Notes under the pieces: generated by a model
What the model saw: only the letters and a program-made list of their open reading frames with translations
The model's database searches: none
Told to the model about the DNA's origin: nothing
Assembly: GCA_019247195.1 (NCBI GenBank)
Contig: JAFAPI010000231.1
Coordinates: forward strand, 1-43,244
Length of the DNA: 43,244 nt
Source: Gammaproteobacteria bacterium
GTDB lineage: Bacteria; Pseudomonadota; Gammaproteobacteria; Steroidobacterales; Steroidobacteraceae
Reading direction: 5' to 3'
Shown here: piece by piece, positions 18,455 to 26,882 of the stretch
Layout: every line of letters starts with the position of its first letter
Position numbering within the stretch: the first letter of the stretch is position 1
Position numbers and translations under genes: made by a program

Positions 18455-19581
18455 GGTTGCACTGCAATGCCGATGACCTTGCTCCCCAGCCGCACGGTGG
18501 TACGGTCGATGACGCGCCCGGCCAACTGACCGCAGGCCGCGTCGATATCCTCGCCGCGCGTGCGCCGCACCGTAGCCAGCACTCCCCGCTGCAGCAGCTC
18601 GTCACGGAAGCGCTGGATCACCACAGGCGCTGAGCGCCGATAGCGCGTACCCGTGAAAGGGTTGAACGGAATGAGGTTGACCTTGGCCGGGTGTCCGCGC
18701 AGCAGCCGGGCGAGGGCCCGCGCCTGGGCCGGTGCGTCGTTCACGCCCTCGAGCATCACGTATTCGAAAGTGACGCTGCGGCCGTTCTGCTCATCGAGAT
18801 AATGCCAGCAGGCCTGCAGCAGTTCCGCGATCGGGTGCTTGCGGTTGATTGGCACCAGCTGGTTGCGCAGCGCATCGTCGGGGGCATGCAGCGAGACGGC
18901 TAATGCGACATTAGTCTCCTGCGCCAGGCGGTAGATCTGCGGCACGAGTCCCGAGGTCGAGAGCGTCACGCGGCGGCGCGACAGATCGAAGCCGAAGTCA
19001 TCGAGGAGGATGTGCAGGGCAGGCACGACGTTGCGCAGGTTGGCGAGCGGTTCACCCATCCCCATCAGCACGACATTGGTGACGCGGCGTTCCGCCGCTT
19101 GCGCGGCCGAATCATCGGCGGAAGAGAGTAGTCCGAGCTCGCGCACCGCCAACCACACCTGACCCACGATCTCCGCAGTGCTCAGGTTGCGATTGAAGCC
19201 TTGCTGGGCGGTCGCGCAGAAGGAGCAGTCGAGTGCGCACCCCACCTGCGAGGAGATGCACAGCGTGCCGCGCTCGGGCTCAGGGATGAACACCATCTCG
19301 AAGGCTTGCTTCGCATCCGCCTTGAGCTGCCATTTCACCGTGCCGTCCGCGGACTGCTGCACCGCGCCGATGGCGGGCGCGCGGATTTCCGCTTGCTCGG
19401 CGAGGCGCTGCCGCAGCGGTTTGGCCAGGTCAGTCATGGCATCGAAGGAATCTGCACCACGCTTGTAAACCCACTGCATGAGCTGGCGCGCGTGGAAGGG
19501 CTTGCCGCCGAGCGCCGCCACGAACTCCTCGAGTGCGGGACGCGGCAAACCGAGCAGGTTGGTGCGGTCCGCGGGATCCAT
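18451..19581 (-). CDS. rlmN: Dual-specificity RNA methyltransferase RlmN
   Basis: 376 residues. A radical-SAM enzyme that methylates C2 of A2503 in 23S rRNA and A37 in tRNAs. The CxxxCxxC cluster motif is CALDCSFC at 115-122, followed by the family block [12 protein letters not shown]; the methyl-accepting Cys lies near residue 350 in AACGQLAG. The N-terminal accessory domain ([25 protein letters not shown]) is intact. The ATG at 19581 aligns with the family; a longer upstream frame is the antisense of ndk. It follows ndk by 16 bp and overlaps pilF by 4 bp. Confidence 0.97.
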   Translation of the reverse strand: MDPADRTNLLGLPRPALEEFVAALGGKPFHARQLMQWVYKRGADSFDAMTDLAKPLRQRLAEQAEIRAPAIGAVQQSADGTVKWQLKADAKQAFEMVFIPEPERGTLCISSQVGCALDCSFCATAQQGFNRNLSTAEIVGQVWLAVRELGLLSSADDSAAQAAERRVTNVVLMGMGEPLANLRNVVPALHILLDDFGFDLSRRRVTLSTSGLVPQIYRLAQETNVALAVSLHAPDDALRNQLVPINRKHPIAELLQACWHYLDEQNGRSVTFEYVMLEGVNDAPAQARALARLLRGHPAKVNLIPFNPFTGTRYRRSAPVVIQRFRDELLQRGVLATVRRTRGEDIDAACGQLAGRVIDRTTVRLGSKVIGIAVQP

Positions 19582-19597
19582 GGGGCAGCGGGCGCGC

Positions 19598-20029
19598 TCA
19601 GCGGGCGCGCGAATGCAGCTCCGTTGCACTGAAGAAGAAAGCGATCTCGCGCGTGGCGGTGTCCGCGGCATCTGAGCCGTGCACGACATTCTGCTCGATG
19701 CTGCGGGCGAGATCCGCGCGGATGGTTCCCGGGGCGGCCTTCTTGGGATCGGTAGCCCCCATGAGGTCGCGGTTCTTGGCGATGGCGTTCTCGCCTTCGA
19801 GTACCTGCACCATGAGAGGTCCTGAGCTCATGTAGCGCACCAAATCCTGGAAAAATGGGCGTTCACGGTGCACGGCATAGAAGCCCTCAGCCTCACGAAG
19901 CGACAGCTGTTGCATGCGCGCGGCAATGATCGACAGGCCGGCTTTCTCGAAGCGACGATAGACCTCGCCGATCAGATTTGCGGCCACGCCGTCGGGTTTG
20001 ACGATGGACAAGGTGCGCTCGAGCGCCAT
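19598..20029 (-). CDS. ndk: Nucleoside diphosphate kinase
   Basis: 143 residues, the standard length. It transfers the gamma-phosphate between nucleoside triphosphates and diphosphates through a phosphohistidine. The active-site His117 is in NVVHGSDA, and the family start [12 protein letters not shown] and the loop [15 protein letters not shown] are intact. It heads the leftward unit ndk-rlmN-pilF-rodZ-hisS-yfgM-bamB-der; a plausible sigma-70 promoter lies about 70 bp upstream. Confidence 0.98.
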   Translation of the reverse strand: MALERTLSIVKPDGVAANLIGEVYRRFEKAGLSIIAARMQQLSLREAEGFYAVHRERPFFQDLVRYMSSGPLMVQVLEGENAIAKNRDLMGATDPKKAAPGTIRADLARSIEQNVVHGSDAADTATREIAFFFSATELHSRAR

Positions 20030-20104
20030 TTCGCAGGACCTTTCTGGGCTGAAATAAGGAGCCGACCCGGCCGGGCGTACCCGGGGGGCGAGAACAAGCG
20101 GCGC

Positions 20105-20133
20105 AGTCTACCGTGGGGCGGGTACGCCGGCAA
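20105..20133 (-). promoter_or_regulatory. Candidate sigma-70 promoter of the ndk operon
   Basis: On the minus strand, TTGCCG (20133-20128) and TAGACT (20110-20105) are 17 bp apart; each matches four of six consensus bases. Transcription would start near 20098, leaving a 5' leader of about 70 nt before the ndk ATG at 20029. It lies in the 161-bp gap after iscA. Confidence 0.45.
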
Positions 20134-20175
20134 TTTAAAGACCGGCGGAAGTCCGCGTTTGCTAAGGAATTTTCC

Positions 20176-20189
20176 CCGGCATAAGCCGG
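20176..20189 (-). terminator. Small hairpin just after iscA
   Basis: CCGGC and GCCGG form a perfect 5-bp stem with a 4-nt loop starting 2 nt after the iscA stop on the minus strand. It is followed by an A-rich rather than a T-rich run, so it may be an inefficient terminator or only an RNA end-protecting stem. Confidence 0.3.
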
Positions 20190-20190
20190 C

Positions 20191-20514
20191 TCAGACCGAG
20201 AAGCTCTCGCCGCAGCCGCACTCGCCCTTGACGTTCGGATTGCGGAAGCGGAAGGCCTCGTTCAGACCCTGTTTGACGAAGTCCACGACCGTGCCATCCA
20301 GGACTTTCAGGCTCTCCGTGTCGACGAACACCTGGACGCCGCGGTCCTCGAAGACCGCGTCCCCGGGTTCGGCGCGGTCGGCATAGTTAATCACGTAGGC
20401 GAAGCCTGAGCAGCCCGTCTTGCGGATTCCCAGGCGCAATCCGATACCGTGACCGCGGGCCGCGAGGAAGCTCTTAACCCGATGCGCGGCCGATTCCGTC
20501 AGCGAGATGGCCAT
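20191..20514 (-). CDS. iscA: Iron-sulfur cluster assembly A-type carrier IscA
   Basis: 107 residues, the same length as E. coli IscA and more like it than ErpA or SufA ([26 protein letters not shown] start, [12 protein letters not shown] end). The three cluster or iron ligands are Cys35, Cys99 and Cys101. It carries Fe-S clusters to [4Fe-4S] apoproteins in the cytoplasm. It follows the IscS fusion gene by 21 bp, so the two are probably co-transcribed. iscU, hscB, hscA, fdx and iscX, which normally flank it, are absent here. Confidence 0.93.
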   Translation of the reverse strand: MAISLTESAAHRVKSFLAARGHGIGLRLGIRKTGCSGFAYVINYADRAEPGDAVFEDRGVQVFVDTESLKVLDGTVVDFVKQGLNEAFRFRNPNVKGECGCGESFSV

Positions 20515-20535
20515 CGATGTCCATATTGTAGCGCC

Positions 20536-22017
20536 TCAGTGCCAGCGTGTGAGGCAGTCACGCAACGCGTCCTCCACGATAAGCAGGCGGCCCAGCTTTT
20601 CGACCGGCACGGCGCGCGCTGCCGCCCACTCTGCTGGCGTGCCCGGGATCAGATCAGCGCTTCGCCGGCCCGCGAGCTGAGCGCAGAGCCACGCCGCCGT
20701 ATCCACAGTATGGGGGCACGCCAAGGCTTTAAAACGTGCCTCCTTCACAGTGTCACCGCGCACGATCAGATGAAAGCGTATCCACGTGCCCTGCTCGGGA
20801 CCGCCCGCCTCCCCGCTCACGAGCGTGACGCCCGGCGCCGGCGGCGGCTCCTGGCCCGGCGCCATCGAGCGTAGGCGCCGCACCTCGCGCACGACCGTTG
20901 CAGCCGCAAGGTCTACTTCCGATTCGCTGCTGAACCGCCCCAGGCTGAAGCGCAGCGTGCTCTCGGCCAGACGGGCGCTGCGGCCCATCGCATGCAGGAC
21001 GTGGGAGGCATCGCGCACTGCGGAATTACACGCGGCCCCCGTCGAGACTGCCAGCCTGTCCTGCACCGCTGCCAGCAGGCTCTCCCCCTCGACCCCCTCG
21101 AAGGAGACGCTCAGGATACCGGGGACACGCGGAGCCCCTGCGCCGTTCAGGTGCACGCCGCCGAGCGTGGCCAGTGCATGCCACAGTCGCTCACGCAGCA
21201 GCGTGAGGCGGGGGCCCTCCTCCTGCAGCAAATGCCCGGCGAGCTCACACGCCGCGCCGAAACCCACCAGCTGGTGCGTGGGCAGGGTGCCCGGGCGCAG
21301 GCCGCGCTCCTGGCCCCCGCCGAACAGCACGGGCTGCAATGCCCTGCCGCGCACTCCCTCGCCCACGTACAGCGCACCGATTCCCTTGGGACCATACAGT
21401 TTGTGCGCGGTGAAGGAGGCGAGGTCGACGGGCAGGGAAGCCAGGTTGAGGGGCACCTTACCCAACGCCTGCGCGCAATCGGTGTGAAAAAGAATGCCGC
21501 GCGCGCGACAGAGCGATCCTAGCGCAGCGATGTCCTGCAGCACCCCGGTCTCGTTGTTGGCGTACATCACGGACACGAGCAGCGTGTCCGCGCGCAGCGC
21601 GGCGGCGAGCACGGCCGGCTCGAGTACACCGCTGCGCGCAGGCGTGAGGTAAGTCACGCTGCAGCCCTGCCGCTCGAGGTGCCGGCACGGATCAAGCACG
21701 GCCTTGTGCTCGGTGCGCAAGGTGACCAGGTGCCGCGGACCGGCACTGGCGCGCGCCGCCCCCAACAGGGCCAGGTTGTCGGACTCGGTCGCGCCGGAGG
21801 TGAAAATGATCTGCTCGGGCGCGGCACCGACGAGCGCCGCCACCTGTGCCCGCGCACGCGCTGCGCGCTGCGAGGCCCGCGCGCCGTAGGCGTGCTGCGA
21901 AGCTGGATTGCCGAAGTCGCCGTCACGGCCCAGGCACTCCGCCATCGCGCCTGCCACCGCCGGATCGACCGGAGTCGTCGCCGCATAGTCAAGATACAGG
22001 GGTGGCGCCGAACTCAA
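20536..22017 (-). CDS. iscS: Cysteine desulfurase (IscS-type) fused to a degenerate IscU-like domain
   Basis: 493 residues, about 90 longer than IscS. Residues 7-386 align closely with IscS: YLDYAATTPVDP start, His104 (TEHKAVLDPC), PLP-binding Lys206 (TAHKLYGPKG) and the sulfur-carrying Cys330 in TGAACNSA. Residues about 402-493 resemble the IscU/NifU N-terminal scaffold (RFHLIVRGDTVKEARFKALACP, ending IVEDALRDCL), but only the middle Cys (Cys434) is kept. The first ligand (usually ACGD) and the third (usually HCS) are replaced. The desulfurase should be active, supplying sulfur from cysteine; the added domain may receive sulfur or bind partners rather than build a cluster. The gene overlaps trmJ by 4 bp. 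Confidence 0.92.
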   Translation of the reverse strand: MSSAPPLYLDYAATTPVDPAVAGAMAECLGRDGDFGNPASQHAYGARASQRAARARAQVAALVGAAPEQIIFTSGATESDNLALLGAARASAGPRHLVTLRTEHKAVLDPCRHLERQGCSVTYLTPARSGVLEPAVLAAALRADTLLVSVMYANNETGVLQDIAALGSLCRARGILFHTDCAQALGKVPLNLASLPVDLASFTAHKLYGPKGIGALYVGEGVRGRALQPVLFGGGQERGLRPGTLPTHQLVGFGAACELAGHLLQEEGPRLTLLRERLWHALATLGGVHLNGAGAPRVPGILSVSFEGVEGESLLAAVQDRLAVSTGAACNSAVRDASHVLHAMGRSARLAESTLRFSLGRFSSESEVDLAAATVVREVRRLRSMAPGQEPPPAPGVTLVSGEAGGPEQGTWIRFHLIVRGDTVKEARFKALACPHTVDTAAWLCAQLAGRRSADLIPGTPAEWAAARAVPVEKLGRLLIVEDALRDCLTRWH

Positions 22018-22757
22018 GACCTTTCCCCCGCGCTGCGCCGACGCCCCTGCACCGCGGTCAGGATCCCGCGCAGGATGTTGGCCTCGTTCTGGTCGAGTTC
22101 GGCACGCTGCAGAAGCCGTCGCAGACGCGCCATCAGGTGCGTGCCGCTCTGGGTCCGGTCGCGGAAGTCAACCTCCTCCAGCACCTGGGCCAGGTGCGCG
22201 TACAGGCGCTCCAGCTCCTCAGGCGACGCGAGCGCGGCGGCGGGCGGCGCCGTCGCGGGCGCGACCAGTCCCCCGCCCGCGCGAAAAAGCTCGTAGCCGA
22301 CGAGCAGCACCGCCATGCCGAGGTTTAAGGAAGGATAACGCGCGCTTGCCGGAATGCGGATCAGCAGGTGTGCCTGCTCGAGATCCTGGTTAGTCAGGCC
22401 GGTGCGCTCGGCCCCGAACAGGATCGCGACCGGGGCTGTCTGAGCCGCAGCGACGATGCGCGGCGCGGCCGTGCGCACATCCAGCACGCGAAAGTACTGG
22501 TCGCGTTCGCGGGCGGTCGTGGCCGCGACGAGTCCGCAACCCTCGAGCGCTGCGGCGACGCTCCCCACCGTACGCGCGGCGGTGAGCACGTCGTCTGCCC
22601 CCGAAGCACGCGCCGAGGCCTCCGGGTGCGGAAAGGCACGAGGCTGCACGAGCACCAGCTCGGCGAGGTCCATGTTCTTCATAGCGCGCGCCACAGCGCC
22701 GATGTTGCCCGGGTGCGAGGGAGCGACGAGCACGATGCGGATGGCGGGAGAATTCAT
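22014..22757 (-). CDS. trmJ: tRNA (cytidine/uridine-2'-O-)-methyltransferase TrmJ
   Basis: 247 residues, as in E. coli. A SPOUT-class knotted methyltransferase that 2'-O-methylates position 32 of several tRNAs. Motifs: IRIVLVAPSHPGNIGAVARAMKNM at the N-terminus, ILFGAERTGLTN in the middle and IPASARYPSLNLGMAV at the knot, with a helical C-terminal dimer domain. It diverges from suhB across 73 bp, the conserved gammaproteobacterial layout, and overlaps the cysteine desulfurase by 4 bp. In most relatives iscR would lie between these two genes; it is missing here. Confidence 0.96.
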   Translation of the reverse strand: MNSPAIRIVLVAPSHPGNIGAVARAMKNMDLAELVLVQPRAFPHPEASARASGADDVLTAARTVGSVAAALEGCGLVAATTARERDQYFRVLDVRTAAPRIVAAAQTAPVAILFGAERTGLTNQDLEQAHLLIRIPASARYPSLNLGMAVLLVGYELFRAGGGLVAPATAPPAAALASPEELERLYAHLAQVLEEVDFRDRTQSGTHLMARLRRLLQRAELDQNEANILRGILTAVQGRRRSAGERS

Positions 22758-22830
22758 CTGTTACGCTAGCGGCTGTCCGGCGTGCGCGGCTCAGGCCGCG
22801 ACGCCCCACCCTTCTGTGAGCTTAGTTACC

Positions 22831-23631
22831 GTGCAGCCGCTTCTCAACATTGCCGTGCGCGCCGCGCGCCGCGCCGGCGAAGTCATCGTCCGCAGTCTGA
22901 ACCGGCTGGAGTCACTGACGATCACCTCCAAGGGCCGCAACGATTTTGTCACCGAGATAGACCGCGCCGCGGAGCAGGAGATCATCGGCACGATCCGCCG
23001 CCACTACCCGCAGCACGCAATTCTGGCCGAGGAAAGCGGCCGCAGCGGCGAGCACGACACGCTGTGGATTATTGACCCTCTCGACGGTACCACCAATTTC
23101 CTGCACGGCTTCCCGGTATTTGCGGTTTCCATCGCCTGCCAGATCCGCGGCCGGCTCGAACACGCGGTGATCTACGATCCGATGCGTCAGGAGCTCTTTA
23201 CCGGTTCGCGCGGCGCGGGTGCGCAACTCGACAACCGCCGCATCCGCGTCAGCAAGGCACGCGCCCTGGAGGGGGCCCTGCTCGCGACCGGCTTTCCTTA
23301 TCGCGCTAATACCCGCCACCTCGACGCCTATCTCGGCATGTTGCGTGCGGTCACCGAGCAGGCGGCAGGTGTGCGTCGGCCTGGAGCGGCGGCACTGGAT
23401 CTCGCCTACGTTGCCGCCGGGCGCGTCGATGCTTTCTGGGAGATCGGGCTTTCGCCCTGGGACACGGCCGCCGGCACACTGCTAATCCAGGAAGCCGGCG
23501 GACGCGTCGGCACACTCAGCGGTGCGGAGTACCGACAGGGCGGGCACATAGTGGCTGGCACGCCCAAGGTGTACGCCGCACTGCTGGAGTTGCTCGCGCC
23601 GTACGTGCCGCAGGAGCTGCGCGACGCGTAA
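22831..23631 (+). CDS. suhB: Inositol-1-monophosphatase family protein SuhB
   Basis: 266 residues from a GTG at 22831, chosen because QPLLNIAVRAARRAGE aligns with the SuhB N-terminus; an in-frame GTG at 22816 is an alternative. The family metal-binding motifs are intact: EES (about 67-69), DPLDGTTNF (about 82-90) and WDTAAGTLLIQEAGG near the C-terminus. SuhB dephosphorylates inositol phosphate and in enterobacteria also acts in rRNA transcription antitermination complexes. No clear Shine-Dalgarno precedes the start. It diverges from trmJ and is followed 78 bp later by an amino-acid permease. Confidence 0.95.
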   Translation: MQPLLNIAVRAARRAGEVIVRSLNRLESLTITSKGRNDFVTEIDRAAEQEIIGTIRRHYPQHAILAEESGRSGEHDTLWIIDPLDGTTNFLHGFPVFAVSIACQIRGRLEHAVIYDPMRQELFTGSRGAGAQLDNRRIRVSKARALEGALLATGFPYRANTRHLDAYLGMLRAVTEQAAGVRRPGAAALDLAYVAAGRVDAFWEIGLSPWDTAAGTLLIQEAGGRVGTLSGAEYRQGGHIVAGTPKVYAALLELLAPYVPQELRDA

Positions 23632-23709
23632 CACGCCGCAACGGGCAACCGCGTCCTCGCTTTCCCTAGGATGCTTGTGTAGAGTCCCTGCGCAAAATAC
23701 GGGGGCTCC

Positions 23710-25194
23710 ATGCTGCGACAACTGCTGGCCACCAAGTCAATCGATGAGTTGCATGCGCAGGAATCCTCCGGGAATCAGCTGCGCCGAGCGCTAAATGCGA
23801 CGCATCTCACGCTGCTCGGGATCGGCGGTGTCATCGGCACGGGGATTTTCGTGCTCACCGGCACCGCGGCTGCCAACGAGGCCGGTCCCGCGCTAACACT
23901 GTCGTTCATCCTGGCCGGCATAGGCTGCGCCCTGGCGGGACTGTGCTACGCGGAATTCGCCTCGATGATCCCGGTGTCGGGGAGCGCCTACTCCTATTCC
24001 TACGCCACGCTCGGCGAGGGTATCGCCTGGTTCATCGGCTGGAACCTCGTGCTCGAGTACCTGTTCGCCGTGGCCACGGTCTCGGTGGGCTGGTCGGCGT
24101 ACGTCGTGAGCTTCTTTGCGGATCCACTGCACGTGCACATAGCACCGGCCCTGTCCAACGCTCCATTTGATGCGGTTGGCGAGACGATGCATATCGTGCG
24201 CACCGGTGCGCTGGTCAATGTGCCGGCGATGTTGGTCATCGCCTTTCTCACCTTTATCTGCTACATCGGGATCAAGCAGTCTGCCAACTTCAACGTGTTC
24301 ATCGTCACCATAAAAGTTACGGTGATTCTGCTGTTCATTGTCTTCGGCCTCAGCTACGTCGATACCGGCAACTGGCATCCTTACATCCCTCCCAATACCG
24401 GACATTGGGGCTCGTTCGGCAAGAGCGGCATCCTCGCGGCGGCCGGCGTCATCTTCTTCGCCTACATTGGCTTCGATGCGATTTCGACTGCGGCGCAGGA
24501 ATGCAAGAATCCGCAACGGGACATGCCGATCGGCATGCTGACCAGCCTCGTCATCTGCACGATCCTCTACGTCATCGTGGCCGCGGTCCTGACCGGCATG
24601 GTGAATTACAAGGACCTCAACGTCGCCGCCCCGGTGGCGCTGGCAATCGATCGCTATCCACCCCTGCATAAGCTCGGGTGGGTGGTCAAACTCGGCGCGA
24701 TCGCCGGCATGACCTCCGTCATGTTAGTCATGACGTTGGCCCAGGCGCGCATTTTCTTTGCGATGGCGCGGGACGGGCTGCTGCCGCCGCTCTTCGGCCG
24801 CGTGCATCCGCGCTTCAAGACCCCGACGGTGGGTACGCTGGTCACCGGTACCATAGCCCTGGTCATCGGCGGACTGTTGCCGGTCAACCTGCTCGCCAAG
24901 GTCGTTTCAATCGGCACCCTGTCCGCGTTCGTCACCGTGTGCATCGGAGTGCTGGTGCTGCGCAAGACCCGCCCCGAGCTCCCACGCCCTTTTCGTACGC
25001 CCTCCCCGTGGTTCACCTGTATTGCAGGCGCGGGCGTGTGTTTCTCGATGATGGCCTCGCTCGGAGCTCCCACCTGGTGGCGGCTGCTGATCTGGACCGC
25101 AATCGGCGTGCTCGTGTATGTGTTCTATGGCTATCGGCACAGCCGCTTGCATGAACCAGACCGCGAAGGCGTGGCGAGCCAGGAGCGCAGCTAG
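23710..25194 (+). CDS. APC-family amino-acid permease
   Basis: 494 residues with 12 predicted membrane helices. The first helix carries the substrate-binding motif GVIGTGIFVLTG, and helix 6 has FFAYIGFDAISTAAQECKNPQRDMP, features of the cationic amino-acid transporter/YfnA branch of the APC superfamily. It probably imports amino acids in symport with protons; the specific substrate cannot be read from the sequence. The N-terminal segment (LLATKSIDELHAQ) matches this branch too. The stop overlaps the convergent terC-like gene by 4 bp. Confidence 0.9.
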   Translation: MLRQLLATKSIDELHAQESSGNQLRRALNATHLTLLGIGGVIGTGIFVLTGTAAANEAGPALTLSFILAGIGCALAGLCYAEFASMIPVSGSAYSYSYATLGEGIAWFIGWNLVLEYLFAVATVSVGWSAYVVSFFADPLHVHIAPALSNAPFDAVGETMHIVRTGALVNVPAMLVIAFLTFICYIGIKQSANFNVFIVTIKVTVILLFIVFGLSYVDTGNWHPYIPPNTGHWGSFGKSGILAAAGVIFFAYIGFDAISTAAQECKNPQRDMPIGMLTSLVICTILYVIVAAVLTGMVNYKDLNVAAPVALAIDRYPPLHKLGWVVKLGAIAGMTSVMLVMTLAQARIFFAMARDGLLPPLFGRVHPRFKTPTVGTLVTGTIALVIGGLLPVNLLAKVVSIGTLSAFVTVCIGVLVLRKTRPELPRPFRTPSPWFTCIAGAGVCFSMMASLGAPTWWRLLIWTAIGVLVYVFYGYRHSRLHEPDREGVASQERS

Positions 25195-25916
25195 CGACGC
25201 TGCGGCTCCCCAGGGTCTGCCCGCCGGCGCCGCACCCGCATGTTGAGCAGCTCGATCCCCAGCGCAAAGGCCATGGCGAAGTACAGGTAACCCTTCGGGA
25301 TTTCGAAGTGCAGGCTCTCCGCTACCAGCGCAAATCCGATCAGTACTAGGAAGGCCAGCGCCAGCATCTTGATGGTCGGGTGGCGGGCAATGAATGCCGC
25401 GAGTGAACGGGACACGAGCATCATCACGATGATGGCGACCACGATCGCGGCGACCATGATCGTGACCTGCGGCACCAGCCCCACTGCGGTGAAGACCGAA
25501 TCGAGTGAGAAGACGATATCCAGCAACCCGATCTGAATGATCGCGGTGCCGAGGCGCGCTGGTGGCCCCGTTGGCGGCAAGAGCGCGGCGCCTTCGAGCG
25601 TGCGGTGCATCTCGAGCACGCTCTTGCCAAGCAGGAACAGCCCCCCGGCGAGGAGGATGAGGTCGCGTGGCGAGACGACCTGTCCCGCTATCCTGAACAG
25701 GGGCCGCACCAAATGCGTCAGCCATACCACCGAGAACAGCAGTGCGATGCGGGTGACCAAGGCCAGCCCCAGGCCGAACAGACGCGCTCGGTTCTGCTGT
25801 TCCGCCGGAACCCGACCCGCAACCAGGGACAGGAAGACAAGGTTATCGAGGCCGAGGACGATCTCGAGCAGCGCCAGCGTCAGAAAAGCCAGCCAGGCGT
25901 GCGGGTCGGTCAGCAC
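25191..25916 (-). CDS. TerC-family integral membrane protein
   Basis: 241 residues with about seven membrane helices. Two family motifs holding conserved Asp residues are visible: EIVLGLDNLVFLSL (first helix) and DIVFSLDSVFTAVGL (middle), as in TerC/YgdQ/YoaE proteins. Members export manganese or help metalate and insert exported proteins. It lies 11 bp after secF, so it is likely part of the Sec operon, which fits a proposed role of TerC proteins near the Sec translocon. The exact function is not known. Confidence 0.9.
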   Translation of the reverse strand: MLTDPHAWLAFLTLALLEIVLGLDNLVFLSLVAGRVPAEQQNRARLFGLGLALVTRIALLFSVVWLTHLVRPLFRIAGQVVSPRDLILLAGGLFLLGKSVLEMHRTLEGAALLPPTGPPARLGTAIIQIGLLDIVFSLDSVFTAVGLVPQVTIMVAAIVVAIIVMMLVSRSLAAFIARHPTIKMLALAFLVLIGFALVAESLHFEIPKGYLYFAMAFALGIELLNMRVRRRRADPGEPQRR

Positions 25917-25927
25917 AGCGCCTCAGC

Positions 25928-26860
25928 TCAGGGCAGGTGATCGAGAGCCGCCTTCTTGACGCTGGGAAAGACATGCTCCGCGGTGAGGCCGCAGTCGAGG
26001 GCGATGGCACTCGAGATGTAGATCGAGGAATAGGTTCCGGCGATGATGCCGATCAGCAGAGCGGCGGAGAAACCCTTCAGTACCGGTCCCCCCAGAAAAA
26101 GCAGCGCCACCACCACGATCGACGTCACCACCTTGGTCATGATAGTGCGAGACAGTGTCTGATTGATGGACTGATCGAGCACCACGTCCGGCGGTGAGCG
26201 GCGGTTGCCCTCGAACCGCTCGCGGATGCGATCGAACACCACCACGGTGTCGTTCAGCGAGTAGCCGATCACGGCGAGGATCGCCGCGACCACCGCCAGG
26301 TCGAACGACATCTGTGTCACCGAGAAGAAACCCAGCACCAGGATCGGATCGTGCATCACGGCGAGGATGGCGCCGAGCGAGAGCCGCCAGGTGTGGAAGC
26401 GAAAGGCGATATAGAGAAATATGCCCGCCAGGGTAAAGACCAGCGCCCACGCCGCGCTCACCTTGAGCTCATTGCCGACCTGGGGACCGACCACGTCGAG
26501 CTGCACCACCTGCACCGCCGGGTTCACCTTCTTCAGCGCGTCATCGAGGCGCTGACGCACCTCGCTCGCGGTCTGGTTGGAGGGGGGCAGGCGGATGGCG
26601 ATGTCGCGCGAAGAACCGAAATTCTGCACCTGGGGGTCGCGGAACCCCGCCGCGACGAGCGCCCCCCTTACGGTGTCCACGTCCGTCGCCTGGGGGAAGC
26701 TCACCTCTGCGCTCACCCCGCCCGTGAAGTCAATGGCGAGATTGAGGCCGCGGGTGAAAAACGACACCAGCGACACGACAATCAGCAGCGCCGACAGCGT
26801 GTACCACACCTTGCGGGTGGCCATGAACGGGTAGTTGGTTTGGTGGCTAAAGAATTCCAC
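25928..26860 (-). CDS. secF: Protein translocase subunit SecF
   Basis: 310 residues from a GTG at 26860, which has AGGA 6 nt upstream and gives the typical EFF start; earlier in-frame codons extend into the gap and are rejected. Six membrane helices, the DFTGG motif after the first (LNLAIDFTGG), a periplasmic loop, and the later helices with GYSLNDTVVVFDRIRE. With SecD and YajC it uses the proton gradient to pull exported proteins across the inner membrane. It follows secD by 22 bp and is followed by a terC-like gene. Confidence 0.97.
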   Translation of the reverse strand: MEFFSHQTNYPFMATRKVWYTLSALLIVVSLVSFFTRGLNLAIDFTGGVSAEVSFPQATDVDTVRGALVAAGFRDPQVQNFGSSRDIAIRLPPSNQTASEVRQRLDDALKKVNPAVQVVQLDVVGPQVGNELKVSAAWALVFTLAGIFLYIAFRFHTWRLSLGAILAVMHDPILVLGFFSVTQMSFDLAVVAAILAVIGYSLNDTVVVFDRIRERFEGNRRSPPDVVLDQSINQTLSRTIMTKVVTSIVVVALLFLGGPVLKGFSAALLIGIIAGTYSSIYISSAIALDCGLTAEHVFPSVKKAALDHLP

Positions 26861-26882
26861 GGTCAGTCCTGGCGCGGCGTTT

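Noticed and set aside
23632-23709. Promoter for the amino-acid permease gene
   Set aside because: TTGTGT and an AAAATA element are present but spacing and match are too weak to annotate.
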